From: Leptodontidium sp. MPI-SDFR-AT-0119
Taxonomy: Eukaryota > Ascomycota > Leotiomycetes > Helotiales > Leptodontidiaceae
DNA: 64,000 nucleotides
NCBI GenBank assembly: GCA_020726505.1
Contig: JAHLEZ010000015.1
Coordinates: forward strand, 806,001-870,000
Reading direction: 5' to 3'
Shown here: positions 36,130 through 48,275 of the stretch, piece by piece
Position numbering within the stretch: the first letter of the stretch is position 1
Layout of the letters: each line of letters starts with the position of its first letter
Made by a program: the position numbers and the translations under genes
Notes under the pieces: model-generated
Seen by the model: only the letters and a program-made list of their open reading frames with translations
The model's database searches: none
Told to the model about the DNA's origin: nothing

Positions 36130-39100
36130 ATGGAAAAGTCGAAAAGCTGCAATCAGGCCATCATCCTAAATCCGCACGGCGACCATGGGCGGGACAGCAA
36201 ACCGGTCGGAGCAATAACAATGTCTGCGGACTCAAAAGAAGCTGGGCAGGATCCATGGGATGATGGAAATGGCTCTGCTAACGGACCTCTGGACACACGG
36301 GAGACGTCAAGATTAACACGAATGGGTGGACGGGATAATATGGCCACCAAGGTACGGAGGAGGATATCGATTGCTATGCTACCATTTCTCCTGGTTCTGA
36401 TTGCGAGTCTCTGGATCGTGCCAGTATCTGCAGTCCTGATCGACTTCCAAAATTGCCTGTCTGATGCTACCAAAAGCAATCAACCCCTCCAGCTGCAATT
36501 CGTCCCTCTGTTTGTCGATGCAGTATTCAATACCACGGATCCAAAGCACCAACTCACTGTCACGGTATGGGGGAATGTCACTGGATCGACGGTTGGCGAC
36601 GTTCCCAGGCTCATCCTCCCAGGTGCAAATGATACCGAATACTGGAACGGCAATTCGACTTTTTATGGAGGCAAGATTGTGGATAGCCCATTTCCAGAGA
36701 CGGCAACCCCGAAGCTCACGACTCTGACAAACAAGGTCGACGTCTTGACTTATGAGCCTTGGAAACAGGATCTCGATTTCTGTAATTCGCTCATCAATGC
36801 GTCTTGTCCCCTTGGACCAAGATTCTCTGTCAATGAGTAAGTTTACTATTCTCTGAGCAATTTCCCAAGAGCACCGCTAATCATTCTTTCTTTAGGACCG
36901 ACCCTCGAAGTTATCCTTCCTTCCAATTAATAAACAACTTCTTCTCGACATACTCGTTCACATCCATTGCTGCAACACTTCTGATCAAGTATGGAGACCA
37001 GGCCGCCACTCCGATAGGATGCACTTCTGCGGTGATTACTCCGGACCTTGGAACCACTTTGAGCAGCGTTCTCACTTATATTCCTGTGGTAATCTTGATC
37101 ATGGTTGCAATAGCTACCGCTTTTGCAGCTATCTACAGTCCGTGGGGGACGACGGATACCTTTCGCTGGACTACCAATTACGGCCGGGATGCTGACCTGC
37201 TCCGCTTGGTCACTCCTGGATTTGGAGATTGTTTACAATACATTCAGTTCATTGTCTTGACTGGAGGTCTTACCCTGAGTTATCCTGGATTTTACCAACC
37301 TATTGTCAGCAAGGCATCCTGGTCAACTTTGATGTTCAGTGAAAGTTTCGTTCGGAACACCACTACTAACCACGGTCTTGTCGACGGAATCTATGTTGTC
37401 CATGGTACTTACGGCCTTGACAAGCTTCGACAGTTGGTGGGGTTGAGTGGAGTTGATGATGTATGGACTGGTATGACCGTTTGGCTCCTGGTTATTCTCG
37501 CAGTCGTGCTTGTGTTGATTCAAATTGGATTTTTCATTCGATGGGCATACCGACATCTCAGCGATACACCAGAGGAGGATCTCCGGGCAAAGAACATGCC
37601 ATTCTCGATGGGCAACGTCATCCGCATTGTCTTCAACTACTTTCTACTTCCAATAGTCGCTCTTTCGATGTTCCAATTGGTGGTAGCGTCAAGGTCACCT
37701 TCGTATACTGTTGCTCTAGCAGTGGTAATGCTGGTCCTCATCATTGGCTTTGCTATCTGGCTTCTCTATGTTATTGCCTCCACCCGACCAAAGTCGTATC
37801 TCTTCGACGACTTGCCAACAGTCCTTCTTTACGGATCTTTGTACAACACATATTCGGACAACGCTGCACCGTTCGCCCTTATTCCAATTACCTTGACCTT
37901 CGTTCGAGGCGTTACGATCGGTGCTGTGCAACCCTCCGGTATTGCACAGATTGTGATTCTCGCCATCTGCGAGGTCATCACTCTTCTCACTCTACACGCC
38001 TTCCGACCATTTCATTCGCCAACTTCGATGAATGCCTTCCATACTGTATTTTCAGCAGTAAGGTTTACTACCATTCTTCTCATGGTAACTTTCGCTCCAT
38101 CACTCGGCGTTACCGAAGGACCAAAGGGCTGGATCGGATATACTATTCTGTTGATGCACGCCCTCGTACTCATATTTGGCTTCTTCCTCAACGCCATGCA
38201 GACTATAATTGAGGTTGCAGCTCGTATGGCCGGTGCTGGAGGAGACGAGAGTGGAGCAGCGAGAGGGGGCCTTGTTAAGGTGTTCGGCATGCGACAGCTG
38301 TCTAAACGTTTGCCACGCCGTGACGCTGCTGCATCTCGACAAAGCCAACTATCGAATGCAGCCATGTTGGATATGGAGAATGAGAGGAAGTCATATGTGC
38401 TTGGCGATGGGCGCAACAGGAGTCAGTCTGCGGGAAGTACCAATCTTCTCAACAGGCAGAGTACCGGACTTGAGTATAACGTCGAGCCTTTCGGGGCCAT
38501 ACCACCCCAACAGGTCGGTGGTAGCGGTGGAAACAGCTCATACGCTGCAACTACGCCCAGAGAAGCCAGCACCTTTTCTTTCTTGCCCTCTGCTGCTGCG
38601 CCACCTGGCAGGCGTCCAGTCTTAGGACTGGCTACAGCAGAAGCATCAGATCCTTACTATCGACCACCGAGATTACGACGACCTACATTGGAAGCATACT
38701 CCCCTGGTGCTAAGAGTAGAGGATCCTGGGCTAGTGGAGACTGGGCAAACAAGACATTTAGTTCACCAGAGGCGGAGACTCCAGACGCTGCTGACGAAGG
38801 CCCGTCAATCTCTGGCCGCAATACTCCAACAGCACCACCAGGGGCTGCTCTTGATGGTAGTCCGAGTGACCCAAGGAGATCCCAAGCTGACTACACTACC
38901 CGAGAGGTTGATTTCTACTACGGAGTACGTGGACCAGCACTAAATGCCAATATTCCAAGCCGAAGGATCAAGACAGGTCCAGCAGATCCGACTGGAATTC
39001 CAGCGTCTGCAGCTGGGTGGTTCAAAGGCTTGTTTGGAGGCAAGACCAAAGAGAAGGGCAAAGGATTCGAGGTTGTGCGAAGTTCGAGGATGCCTCCAGG

Positions 39101-39911
39101 CATGCAGGCTCGAAATGCTCCAGGTCAAGAAACACCCCCTGAGGGTATTCCTGTCGCTACTGCTGGAGTTGTCAGAAGTGGGCCGATCGATTCAGACGAC
39201 GACGAGCCAGTTCGTGCAGGACCTTCAAATACAACAGTAGCTCCACAGGCTGAGGGCACTTTAGTGGAGCCTCTACGCTCCGATGAGGAGACTGACGATG
39301 AATATTCCGATGATGACTTTGAGATCACGAGAATTTCAGACGTCCCACCCAACCTGTCAGGTCTAGATATTCCAGGGGGCGGTATCGAGCTTCCATCCAG
39401 ATTCCCTTCAAAAGCTACATCGAGGGCCAGTTCTCGAAAGGCGAAAACGTCCACCGTACCCCTGGTTCCTGGTCTACCCTCGCGACTTCCGTCCAATAGG
39501 CCGTCGGTGCCAAGGAAGAGCTCAAGAAGGAAATCACAGAGTGTCGATTTGACCCAGGGCGGAGCTGAATTTCTTCACGAACACCGTGCTCAACAGTCCC
39601 TAGATGTGGGTGGCAGCAGCTCGCAGGTCCCCTTCGACCGCAGTAATTCCAACAAACGCCACTCTGACATATCCCCAAGATCGAGTATTACAGGACCTTC
39701 AGGCTTTGGCCACTCCCGAGAAGGCTCATCGGCACTGGGGAAATTCTCTGAAGATCTTAACGACGACAGGCCTACAAGTATGGGCTTTGTCAACCAGCAC
39801 AGCATCCGCACCATCACCCCGTCTGAGAACCAACAGTATCTCGGTCGTTCAGCGGAAGTGGTCGACGGCCGAATCAGCGGTGCCTCATCGATGGATCACC
39901 CTCGACAATGA
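36130..39911 (+). CDS. TRP-like ion channel with N-terminal ML-like domain (Pkd2/FLC-like)
   Basis: Members are fungal polycystin/TRP-like or Flc-type membrane proteins linked to calcium, flavin carrier and cell-wall functions. Exons 36130-36836 and 36896-39911 give 1240 aa. A cytosolic basic stretch precedes a signal-anchor at about 81-102 (AMLPFLLVLIASLWIVPVSA). A luminal ML-like domain follows (about 104-290), with NTT, NVT, NDT, NST and NAS glycosylation sites and paired Cys (NCL, FCN, SCP). Roughly eight hydrophobic helices lie between residues 294 and 700, for example YIPVVILIMVAIATAF, VWLLVILAVVLVLIQIGFF and VALAVVMLVLIIGFAIWLLY. The last 530 residues are disordered, Ser/Pro-rich, with SRR and acidic blocks. 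The start at 36130 is the first ATG of the frame; MSADSKEAG at 36220 is a weaker alternative. Confidence 0.85.
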
Positions 39912-41363
39912 TAACGGACTACCTACATAATCTCCTTGACCACACACATAGCGTTATGATTGCGATACAGCAACAACGAATTTTCTTACCTCCTCTTCTC
40001 TGTTTGTTTTGTTAGTCCGTACGGAAGGACGGAATGAAAAAAGCGACTTGGCGTTTTCACACGATTGGGATTTCTGGCTCTCTTGCTTGCCCATTCCTCT
40101 CTCTTTCGCTTCAGAATGAGAGCACGGCATAGTAAGATAAGGCCACCTTTGTATGTACTGTAGAACGGGGCTGGAGTATATGGATATGGCCCTGGGAGGA
40201 TGACTGGATTACTTACTTGCTTGGTTGCCCGCCTGGCCTCTCTTTTTCCCTTTTTAATTACTTAATGCATGTCCGCGCCCCGTGGATGGAAGGATGTAAG
40301 GAAGGATGGATGGAAGGAGTTGAGAGATGAGATTGGCCCATGAGGGATCTGGATAGTGGATTCTATGCTTGGTACGGCGGCGGGGAATACGTTGCGATGC
40401 GATGCGATATACAAGCAGTCATTCGTCTGGAAAGCAGGTGGGGTGGAGTGGTTGGTATATCGGAGAATGAGCCGCAACGGATCGGATCGACTGATGCGAT
40501 GCGCAGGCAGGGGAGGAGAGAACGAGAGGCCGCCCCGGCTGCCCTTGTGCATAATAGCAGTCCTACCTTCCTTTTTCAATGTAATAATCAATCACCCACA
40601 AAAATGTGTTCTTGAAACTCTGGTTGAGATCGTTCGTGAAGCTATCCTTGTGTTGAACTTATTTGGAAGATGATAGCTGGTGCCCAGGTCACTGAGCGCG
40701 CTGGGAGCGCTGTGGGTGCTCCCAACTCTGGCCCTCTGGATAAAATGAGAAGATAGAGTGCTCTTGACTTACATAGGTCTTCTCCAGGGCGTACATATGA
40801 ATGTTTTTAAGTAGAGAGTAGAGATGTACTATATGGAATAGAATTTACATTTTAAGGTGGTCGAGAGTGTGTTTAGCTGGCCTCGCGTCAAACTGCATTG
40901 TTCGAAGTTGAACGAACACAACGGGTTCCCGGTATGCTAATATGTCAGGGAAAGGAGTGATTGAGAACTAGCTATCTCTTATATCATGTCGTTAAAATAT
41001 CCCCTGTTGGTAAATTGAGAGGTGGCATGTGGTTTGGCTAAAAGAGGGCTGGTGTTTGATGGAATGAGCTGGATTGGATTCGACTTGGTTGGGATACATA
41101 CCCCTTTCTCGTCTCGCTTAGCTTAGCAGGCAGAATGAACGTATCATAGCACGCGATGTCAACAAAGAAAATTGCCTATGCACGACATGCAAGCATCGAA
41201 AACCAAACAAATATCAACATGGAGATCTAGGTAGAGAAAATGGATTGTCAATCATAAAACGTCATTATTGATCAAACTACAATATGAACAGATTGCCATA
41301 TCTGCCAAAACATTGCGTACTCCACGTCCCAATCCGAAATCAAAAGGGTATAATATGCACGCA
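39912..41363. other. Convergent intergenic region between TRP-like and F-box genes
   Basis: This is a 1.45 kb gap between two stop codons. It contains TGGATGGA/AGGAAGGA repeats at about 40284-40320 and GCGATGC repeats at 40395-40407. No coding potential was accepted; the short ORFs 40262-40673 overlap in both directions. Confidence 0.4.
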
Positions 41364-44300
41364 TTACATAACAACACACTTCGCATCCTTCTTCTCTTTC
41401 TCTCCATACTTCCCCGGCATGCCAGACTCCCTCGAGACATCTGTCCACCCAGCACTACTTGCCCCATCTCCGAATTTATCTTTCTTCTCCTTCCGCATAC
41501 TTGCTCTCCATCCCCTCTTCTTCGCATCTTTGATGTTCTTTGCCGCACTCCTCTCGGCTCGGCTGGGTTGCCTACCAACCATCATTGACTTCTGGACGAA
41601 ATATGGCGACGGCTCCCCACGGTCAGAAGTCTGACTGTGGATAGTCTCCAGACGTGTTAATGGGGGACGCAGATTGGGAGAATTGCCCGAAGGGCTACGA
41701 TTGTGGTTGTTTCCGCTGGATCGTCGTGATGGTGACAATGAGAACGGACTACCTTGAGGAGAATTACCCTGGCCATACCGCTGTGGAGATGACCCATATG
41801 CACCAGCTGCGCCTCGTGGTGACTGACTGGCATTGAAAGCTTGCTCGGGTGTTAGTTTCGGAGGTGTGTTGTGCATGGACCCGCCAGATGCACTTCTGCT
41901 ATGAGAGCCACCAGAGAGTCGTCGAGGATCTGTAAGTCCATTTGGCCGTCCCTTTCGGCTGTTAAGGCGAGCGAGCTGATCCGCGCTTGGTAAGATAAGC
42001 GACGGTGGGCTTGTAGCGTTTTCTTGAGATCTGGTTGTTGGAGCAGTCTCAGCTCTCTTCCAAATTGGCAATGTATTTGAGTCTATATCTTGAGGAGGTG
42101 AGGTAGTGATCGGGACAGTCTCGCTACGTCTTGGGAGAGTCTGTTGAGACTCTATAATCCTCTGCTGAGCTCGAGGCACTGGGGCTGGTGGAGGGAGCTC
42201 CATCAAGTGATGTGTGTCATCCGGTCGTGGCGGCACTTGTTTGTTGAGAGTTTGATCTTGACTTGAATGTCCTTGAGATTGAACCTGTCCATGTCTCGAA
42301 GTTAGGGCAGCGACTTCCACAACTGCTTGGGATCGTGCTCTCTCATGTCCTGAAGGGGTAGATGCAACTTCCCTATTTGCTGGCGGATGCTGATCGGACG
42401 TAGGAGTGCTTTGACTTTCGCGATCAGGTGCTGCATGCAATGGTTGGGTAGGCTGTGGAATAGGGGAAGCAGGTTGGTTCAAGGTTGCTAGCATTACGGG
42501 TGGAGGGCTTGATGGTGTCGAAGTGGCAGGCACAGTTACAGGAGCACCGACAGGTCTTCTAGGAATAAGATTCACTGTAGCCGCTTGGGGACGAGGGGAT
42601 GGTTGTGGGGATCCTTGCGGCGATACGTCGTAGAGGTCGTCAAAGTCTTGTGTCGGACTAGTCACGGGTCTGGGATCTTCCTCAAATGAAAGGCGATCTG
42701 AGGTCATGTTGGTGGAGTCGCTCATTGTCCTATGGAATTGGAAACGCTCTCTCCGAGACTCCGCTGTGCTGGAAGACGCCATTGTGGCAATCGTGTGAGA
42801 TCGATGCAATGAAGGAGAATCTAAGCCTGGGAAATCGAGGCTAGGGGAACGATGTGTCCTCGAACGCTCCAGAGTTGCAGCAGCGGCTTCTGCTAGAAGA
42901 GATCTTTGGATATGCTCAGGTAGAGGGGGAAGAGGATCACGGGTGTAAGGAGGAGGTGGCGGTACCCAGTTATCAGCGTCGCTCTCGTGCGGGTGCTCCT
43001 CCCTTCCATCAGCTCGACGATACTCAATATGTTCTGGAGCGACTGAACGTGGATGGAACCTTCTATTGACCGCAGCAGCAGTGGCAGCTCGACGGAGTGT
43101 AGTGCCAGATCGAGGATTGGTGTGGGAGTACGGGTCATCAAATGCATCGTGGTCCTCGTCGACAGAAGACGTTGTCTCGGATCGCACAGTTGACGTTGTT
43201 TGCTGACTTAGTCTTCTCACAATCGGATTGCGAGACGAAAATAGATCCCCTAAATCATGAATATTTGGCATTGGTGGCGGTTCAGAACGAGGAGAACGTG
43301 GTGCTGTTGTAGCCGATCGTGATACGTGGCTGCGATTACCTCGTCTTTGAGCAACAGTCCGTCTTCTAACAATCGCAACCTCCGCATCTAGATCTCTGTG
43401 TTCCTCTTCCAGAACCTCGGGTTCGTTCATTCCAACTTCGATAGTGATTAATGTCTTCTCGCCGTCCGAAGGAGAATAATCAAAGTCAAGAATAGAAATC
43501 CGGCCCCCGTCCACCGGATTCATGCCATCGTCTTCGATGAGAGGGCCTAGACCTCCCACACCAGGGGCGACGGCGACGAGCCTCTCTCCATGAAAGGCCG
43601 AAGCATCGGTATTGACCCAGGCCAGGGCACTCACACGATCAAGAGAGCCAACCTTGCGGCCTTCGACAAAGGTATTTCTGAACTTGTCACCCAGTAACTG
43701 CCATTGCGGAGTTCTACTGATACTGTCCCGCGTTCTGGAGACGGAACTCAAAGATGGCGCACTATTGCGCCGTCCAAGGTAGCTGGCAGGTGTACTCATA
43801 CCACTTTCTGGGCTGTTAGTCACACTATCCCTGGTGTTTGGTAGGGCCTCGAGATCTTCTGGCACTCCATACAGCCAGATTGCACTCTGGAATCCCGATG
43901 CTACCAAGTCTCCAGACTCGCTTGCTGCTGGCAGTGTGCTTGGTAAAAGCCTTGACGCAGATGCAGACTCAGCAATAGGCCCAGTGAAGTAAGTGGTTCC
44001 ATTTCGCAGATCATCGATGCGTACCGTACGGAAAGTTTCGAGTACTCGATCATAAGTAAATGCCCAAGTTACTTCGCCATCCGACGAACTAGGAAGCAAG
44101 ACTGCGTGACTACAATCTCGGCTGCCATTCGGGAAGAGAATCGACGTTGTCCAAAGTGAGCTCACACTGTCCTCCGGGAGACTTCCACCAGGGTCGTAAT
44201 AAGGCGCTGTAAGAATGACCGTACTTGGATTTCGGGACTGCATTGTCGTACCGAGAAGTTGGGTTCCATCTCGGGAAAAGGATAGTGCGTCTGCAGCATA

Positions 44301-45143
44301 GCACTTCACAGATCTTCTGTCTGTACTGGCAAAACTAGGATCCAGAGATGACACTTCCACCCCAGAATCATACGCTGCAGCAAGGACAGAGCCTGTTGGA
44401 GATAGAGCTATTGTCCGGGGAGTATGATCCAGTGCAACAGCGCGAGTGTGCTTTGGGTGCTCCCCTGATAAGTCATATAGGTCAACTTGGAGGTCTGTTG
44501 ATAGAACAGCTAGTGTAACACCATCGTCTGTTATCGTAGTCGATGCAGGTCTTCGTAATATCTTGAGCTCCCTCTTCACTGTGATATCGGGCCCTGTCAC
44601 ATCTATGACATGAATTCGGGAGGAACTGTATGCCAGAATGTAGTGGCCCCTGGGCGAGAGGCTGAAATGGAAAGCCTCGCCTCCAGGGGCCGACGAAGAG
44701 CTGATTGATGTTGAAACCAAGTTTATGATCGTCTCTCTTGGTCGCAGATATGCTTCGAATAGATTTCGCTTCGTTTCCCGCGCGAACAATCGACGAAGGT
44801 GTGATAAGCTGCTCTCGTCGTCTGGAATTGGGCTTGATCGGTGCGAGGCTTTGTAAGAGGGACATCGAGCCAAATGATGGGCATAGAGATGGCTTTGCTG
44901 TGATACTGTTCGCCACTTTCGATTCAACAGTATCAATGATGCAAAGGCATTAGGATTCGTGAGCCGAAGAATCCTATGTACACCCAGTCAGCGCAAATGT
45001 ACAGAGGTCAGGGCACCAATAAATAATTACTGCTCAATGATCTCATCGGGAAGTCTTGAGAATGCCGAACCCTTCATCGGCGTAGACGCCAGCATGGGAT
45101 TCTTCAAATCGTCTTTGGAGTACAACAGCCCATTGGCATTCAT
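41364..45143 (-). CDS. F-box / beta-propeller protein with C-terminal CaaX box
   Basis: F-box proteins are substrate receptors of SCF ubiquitin ligases. Exons 45143-45031 and 44973-41364 give 1240 aa. The F-box is at about 28-72: RLPDEIIEQ is split by the intron and continues ILRLTNPNAFASLILLNRKW. Propeller-like repeats follow (about 110-500), for example FSLSPRGHYILAYSSSRIHVIDV, TIALSPTGSVLAAAYDSGVEV and SFSRDGTQLLGTT. Residues 540-1190 are disordered and rich in Ser, Pro, Arg and Gln. The last residues are KKDAKCVVM, a basic stretch followed by a CaaX box (C1237), suggesting prenylation and membrane attachment. The start at 45143 is the upstream ATG in frame with the F-box; ATG 45095 is an alternative that would remove 16 residues. 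No specific orthologue name is offered. Confidence 0.87.
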
Positions 45144-46177
45144 CTTTCGTGATATCCTTCAAGAGTGGTCTGTTCCTGCCAAATCCGAGTTGCGAGAGGT
45201 AGCTTCTGATGGCGTATCTTGACGGGCGAGAGAGAACAAGGAACTGGCTTGGGCTGTAGAATGTAACGTCAAATGATAAAGCTGGCTTCGAATATGTTTT
45301 CAGGAAGTTGTAGAGCCGGGAGAGTGAACTGAAAAGAGCTATTTTCCTGGCGGTTAGAGCTGCGTTCGTATCAGGTTGCGCGTCTCCTGTTTCGTTCTGG
45401 AAACCCGCTAGAACGCTGATATTGACCTAGTCCGGGGTACAGAATGATCTTCTCAGGGGGTCCTAGTATTCCAGAGTTTCGTTCCTGAACATAGCAAGCA
45501 GATGCAAAGAAATGGGAGATGTTGGTATTATTTCAATGGGGGGGTGGGACAGCATTTGATATGGCGATAGTGATTGTGGCGTCTCTTCTTGACTGCCATT
45601 CCACTTACAGCTTTTGTTGCCGCGGTTGCGTGTAACCCTGTCTAAAAAAAGAATTGAGGCTCAAGAGCGAATAGATAGATTCAGCGATTAAAAAGAGAGC
45701 GGCAAGATACTAAAAATTCTTGAGTGTTTGTATTTCCTCCCCCTTGATGCGACGTTTATTCAACGGTTTTACTTTGGCGGCTCAAAGCCCCCGTCATGGG
45801 AAAGTCTAAAACGGACAGACTTTTGTGACTTTACAAACGAAGTGGCACGACAAGTTTGAATGTACAACTAAATTTAGTTTCAGCTAAGCTCTAAAATTTA
45901 CTTCAACCTCAGCTTGTAATGGCAGTGAAGGAAATAAGGCATGCCTCGTTGGCTTTTATACACTGGCTCCTCTGGTTGTGAAACTTCGAGATAGAGCAAT
46001 GCCAGTAAGCTTGGCATTTGTTCACCCATGCATCCACGTGATGATCTTGATTTGTCAGTCAGCGCTAAGCGTCCAGTCAAAAGCGGTCCATGGCACAACA
46101 GAACTCTCATGACATCCCACTGAAGATCTCGACGAGCGCTTCCAGCTCCTCGTGTCTTCTGTGCATGTTGCCGCATC
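45144..46177. promoter_or_regulatory. Divergent promoter region between the F-box gene and the 46178 gene
   Basis: These 1034 bp lie between outward-facing start codons. A run of eight G is at 45539-45546. No coding sequence is supported. AT-rich patches lie at 45640-45740 and 45850-45900. Confidence 0.45.
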
Positions 46178-47890
46178 ATGCCATTCAACGACATTGACTA
46201 TGATGAACTCATCAAGACTTTGACTGATAATTTTAATGTCCTTGCAGATGAGGTGCAGCTGCTTTCTGACCGGAAGCAGATTTTGGAGCACAAGCTCCGC
46301 TTTGCGCATGAGCAAGTAAGTACAGAACAGCTCTCTTATCAATTCCCCTCCAACCCATATTATGATGAAAAGCATTAGCTCTAGATCTGGAGCTGCCTTT
46401 GTTTGGCAGCGACGACCGACAAACACCATGTATCCTGAATTGTTACGACGATCCTTGCTTCAAGCTCTTCATTGATTCTTGTCAACGGTTACTAATTATT
46501 CTCTCTACAATAGTATCAGTACCTAGCGGACAAGTACGCTTCGGGAGATTCTGAGATTTCAAACACTCTTGCCAAACTCCAACTCCCCCCGGATTTACAA
46601 ATCTCTGCTCCAGACCGAGCCGGAGTTGTACCACTTCCACAACGAACACACATCAGTTCAAAGCAACAGACAGCGGTTGCTATAAGGGACGGACGGCGGG
46701 CGGCACAACTTCTTGTAGCGTTAGCAGGCAAGTCGACCGGATCTACGGTTAGCGGAAGAAGTATATCCGGGACAAGCAGTAATGTGAAGTACTCGGGGCG
46801 AAGGACCTCCCTCTCAACTGTATTGGAACAAGACTTCACCGTTGAAGGAAAGAAGAGCTCGTTATTGTGTCCATTCTCTCGTCCAGCTAGATCGACCGAC
46901 GCCTCGATGAATCCCGAAAGGTCTCTTGGGTCTGGCACCCAAGAATCAGATCAGCCATTGACCCCGTCCGATGTGAGAGACCCGACGCGTCACCAGTCTT
47001 CAGATCCCATATGTGCAGCTCTGTATGCCGAGACCATGAACTCCCCTCCCCCATCAGCCAGCGGTTCTGCTGCGAAATGTCCAATCCGTTACATGGACCA
47101 ACATTCCCCCGAAGAAATTGCTCAATACTTTGAATCCCACAAGCATGAAATTCCACGAAGTCACGAAGTCTGTGTCAAGCGGTACCAGAGAAACGAGGAT
47201 GATATTAGGAAGTTAGATGCGAAGTACGGAAACTTGGTCAGCATGATTCAAGGATTAGGTCAGAAACATCAGCCTATGTTGCCGACGAAGGAGGAAGAGG
47301 AAGCTATGGAGCTGGAGAAGACGTCGAATGAACGGGTGGAGAACTGGGCTCATGCTGTCAGTGTTGATGGAATTCATTCCGAGGCTGAGGCGCCCGTTCC
47401 GGATATCGAAGAGGAGGATCGAGAAAGCAGGTTCGACAGACCGTTGAAAGAGATCCGCGTTGGCGAGTCACCAAGTCGACCATGGGGTATCTCCGTACCA
47501 ATCTTCGATCCACCTGAGGGCGAAAGACCAGTGTCTCCTCCGCCGGCTCCTGTCTCAGCTGAATATACACCACGGCCGGTGGGGAAGTGTCCGTTTGGAC
47601 ATGGTGCCAAGGTCGAGGAGAAGCTGGTACCTCCTCCACCTGCACCCGAGGATAGACCTTTTGGCAAATGTCCATTTCCTCACGCTGCAGCTCAGCAAAT
47701 GAAGAAAGAGGCCCCAGAGCCAACTCCGCAAGCTACACCAGTATTTCAAAACCAGCCGACCTTCATCCAACCCGCCGAGTTGCAGAGGCCAGCCGGGGTT
47801 CCACAGATGATTTTTACAGGGCCTGTCTTCATTGGATATCCCATGGAGCAAGCTATCACTTTTATGCAGCAGTACCAGGGTACGCAATGA
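46178..47890 (+). CDS. Unrecognised coiled-coil protein with four Cys-Pro motifs
   Basis: Exons 46178-46315 and 46514-47890 give 504 aa; the 198-bp intron is phase 0. I do not recognise the family. Residues 8-60 form a heptad-like coiled coil (LADEVQLLSDRKQILEHKLRF, continuing YQYLADKY across the intron). Cys-Pro pairs recur at 165 (LLCPFS), 235 (KCPIRY), 405 (GKCPFGHG) and 432 (GKCPFPHA). The last two form a clear repeat with His three residues after Cys. A well-structured segment spans about 235-300 (SPEEIAQYFESHKHEIPRSH and RNEDDIRKLDAKYGNLVSMI) and looks conserved in type. The C-terminus is Pro/Gln-rich. CPx motifs can act as heme-regulatory motifs, and CPFxH could bind zinc; neither is established here. 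Its coding exon model is convincing. Confidence 0.78.
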
Positions 47891-48275
47891 GTTACGAGGA
47901 GAGCAGCAGTGTTGATTTTTATGGTTTAGCGATGGAGTTTGGGGACTTATGAGGGCTATCTGGAGAGCGAGTAGTCATACTTCATAGTCGAGCGCTGTTT
48001 TTTGATGATATGGTGTAGGATAACAATCCAGAAGAACAAATTGATACCTTTGACCATGAAACCTCTACCAATATTGATTCTTAGCTTCAGTGAATAAACA
48101 AGTCCGAAGATGAACCAGCATAGGAAATCGAAGGGCTTCTATACATCATACTCCTAAGGAATCATGAGCCGCACACTGTATAAACGTCGTGATGGAGGAC
48201 TCCTACCACGAGAAGCTGATGGATGGATATTGGTAATTTTTACTGCTTTATTTGTTTTTTTCTATCTAAGCCTGG
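47891..48275. other. Convergent intergenic region
   Basis: The 385-bp gap between the stops of the 46178 gene and the CCCH-Smr gene holds facing 3' ends. No gene or clear structured terminator is visible. Confidence 0.45.
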
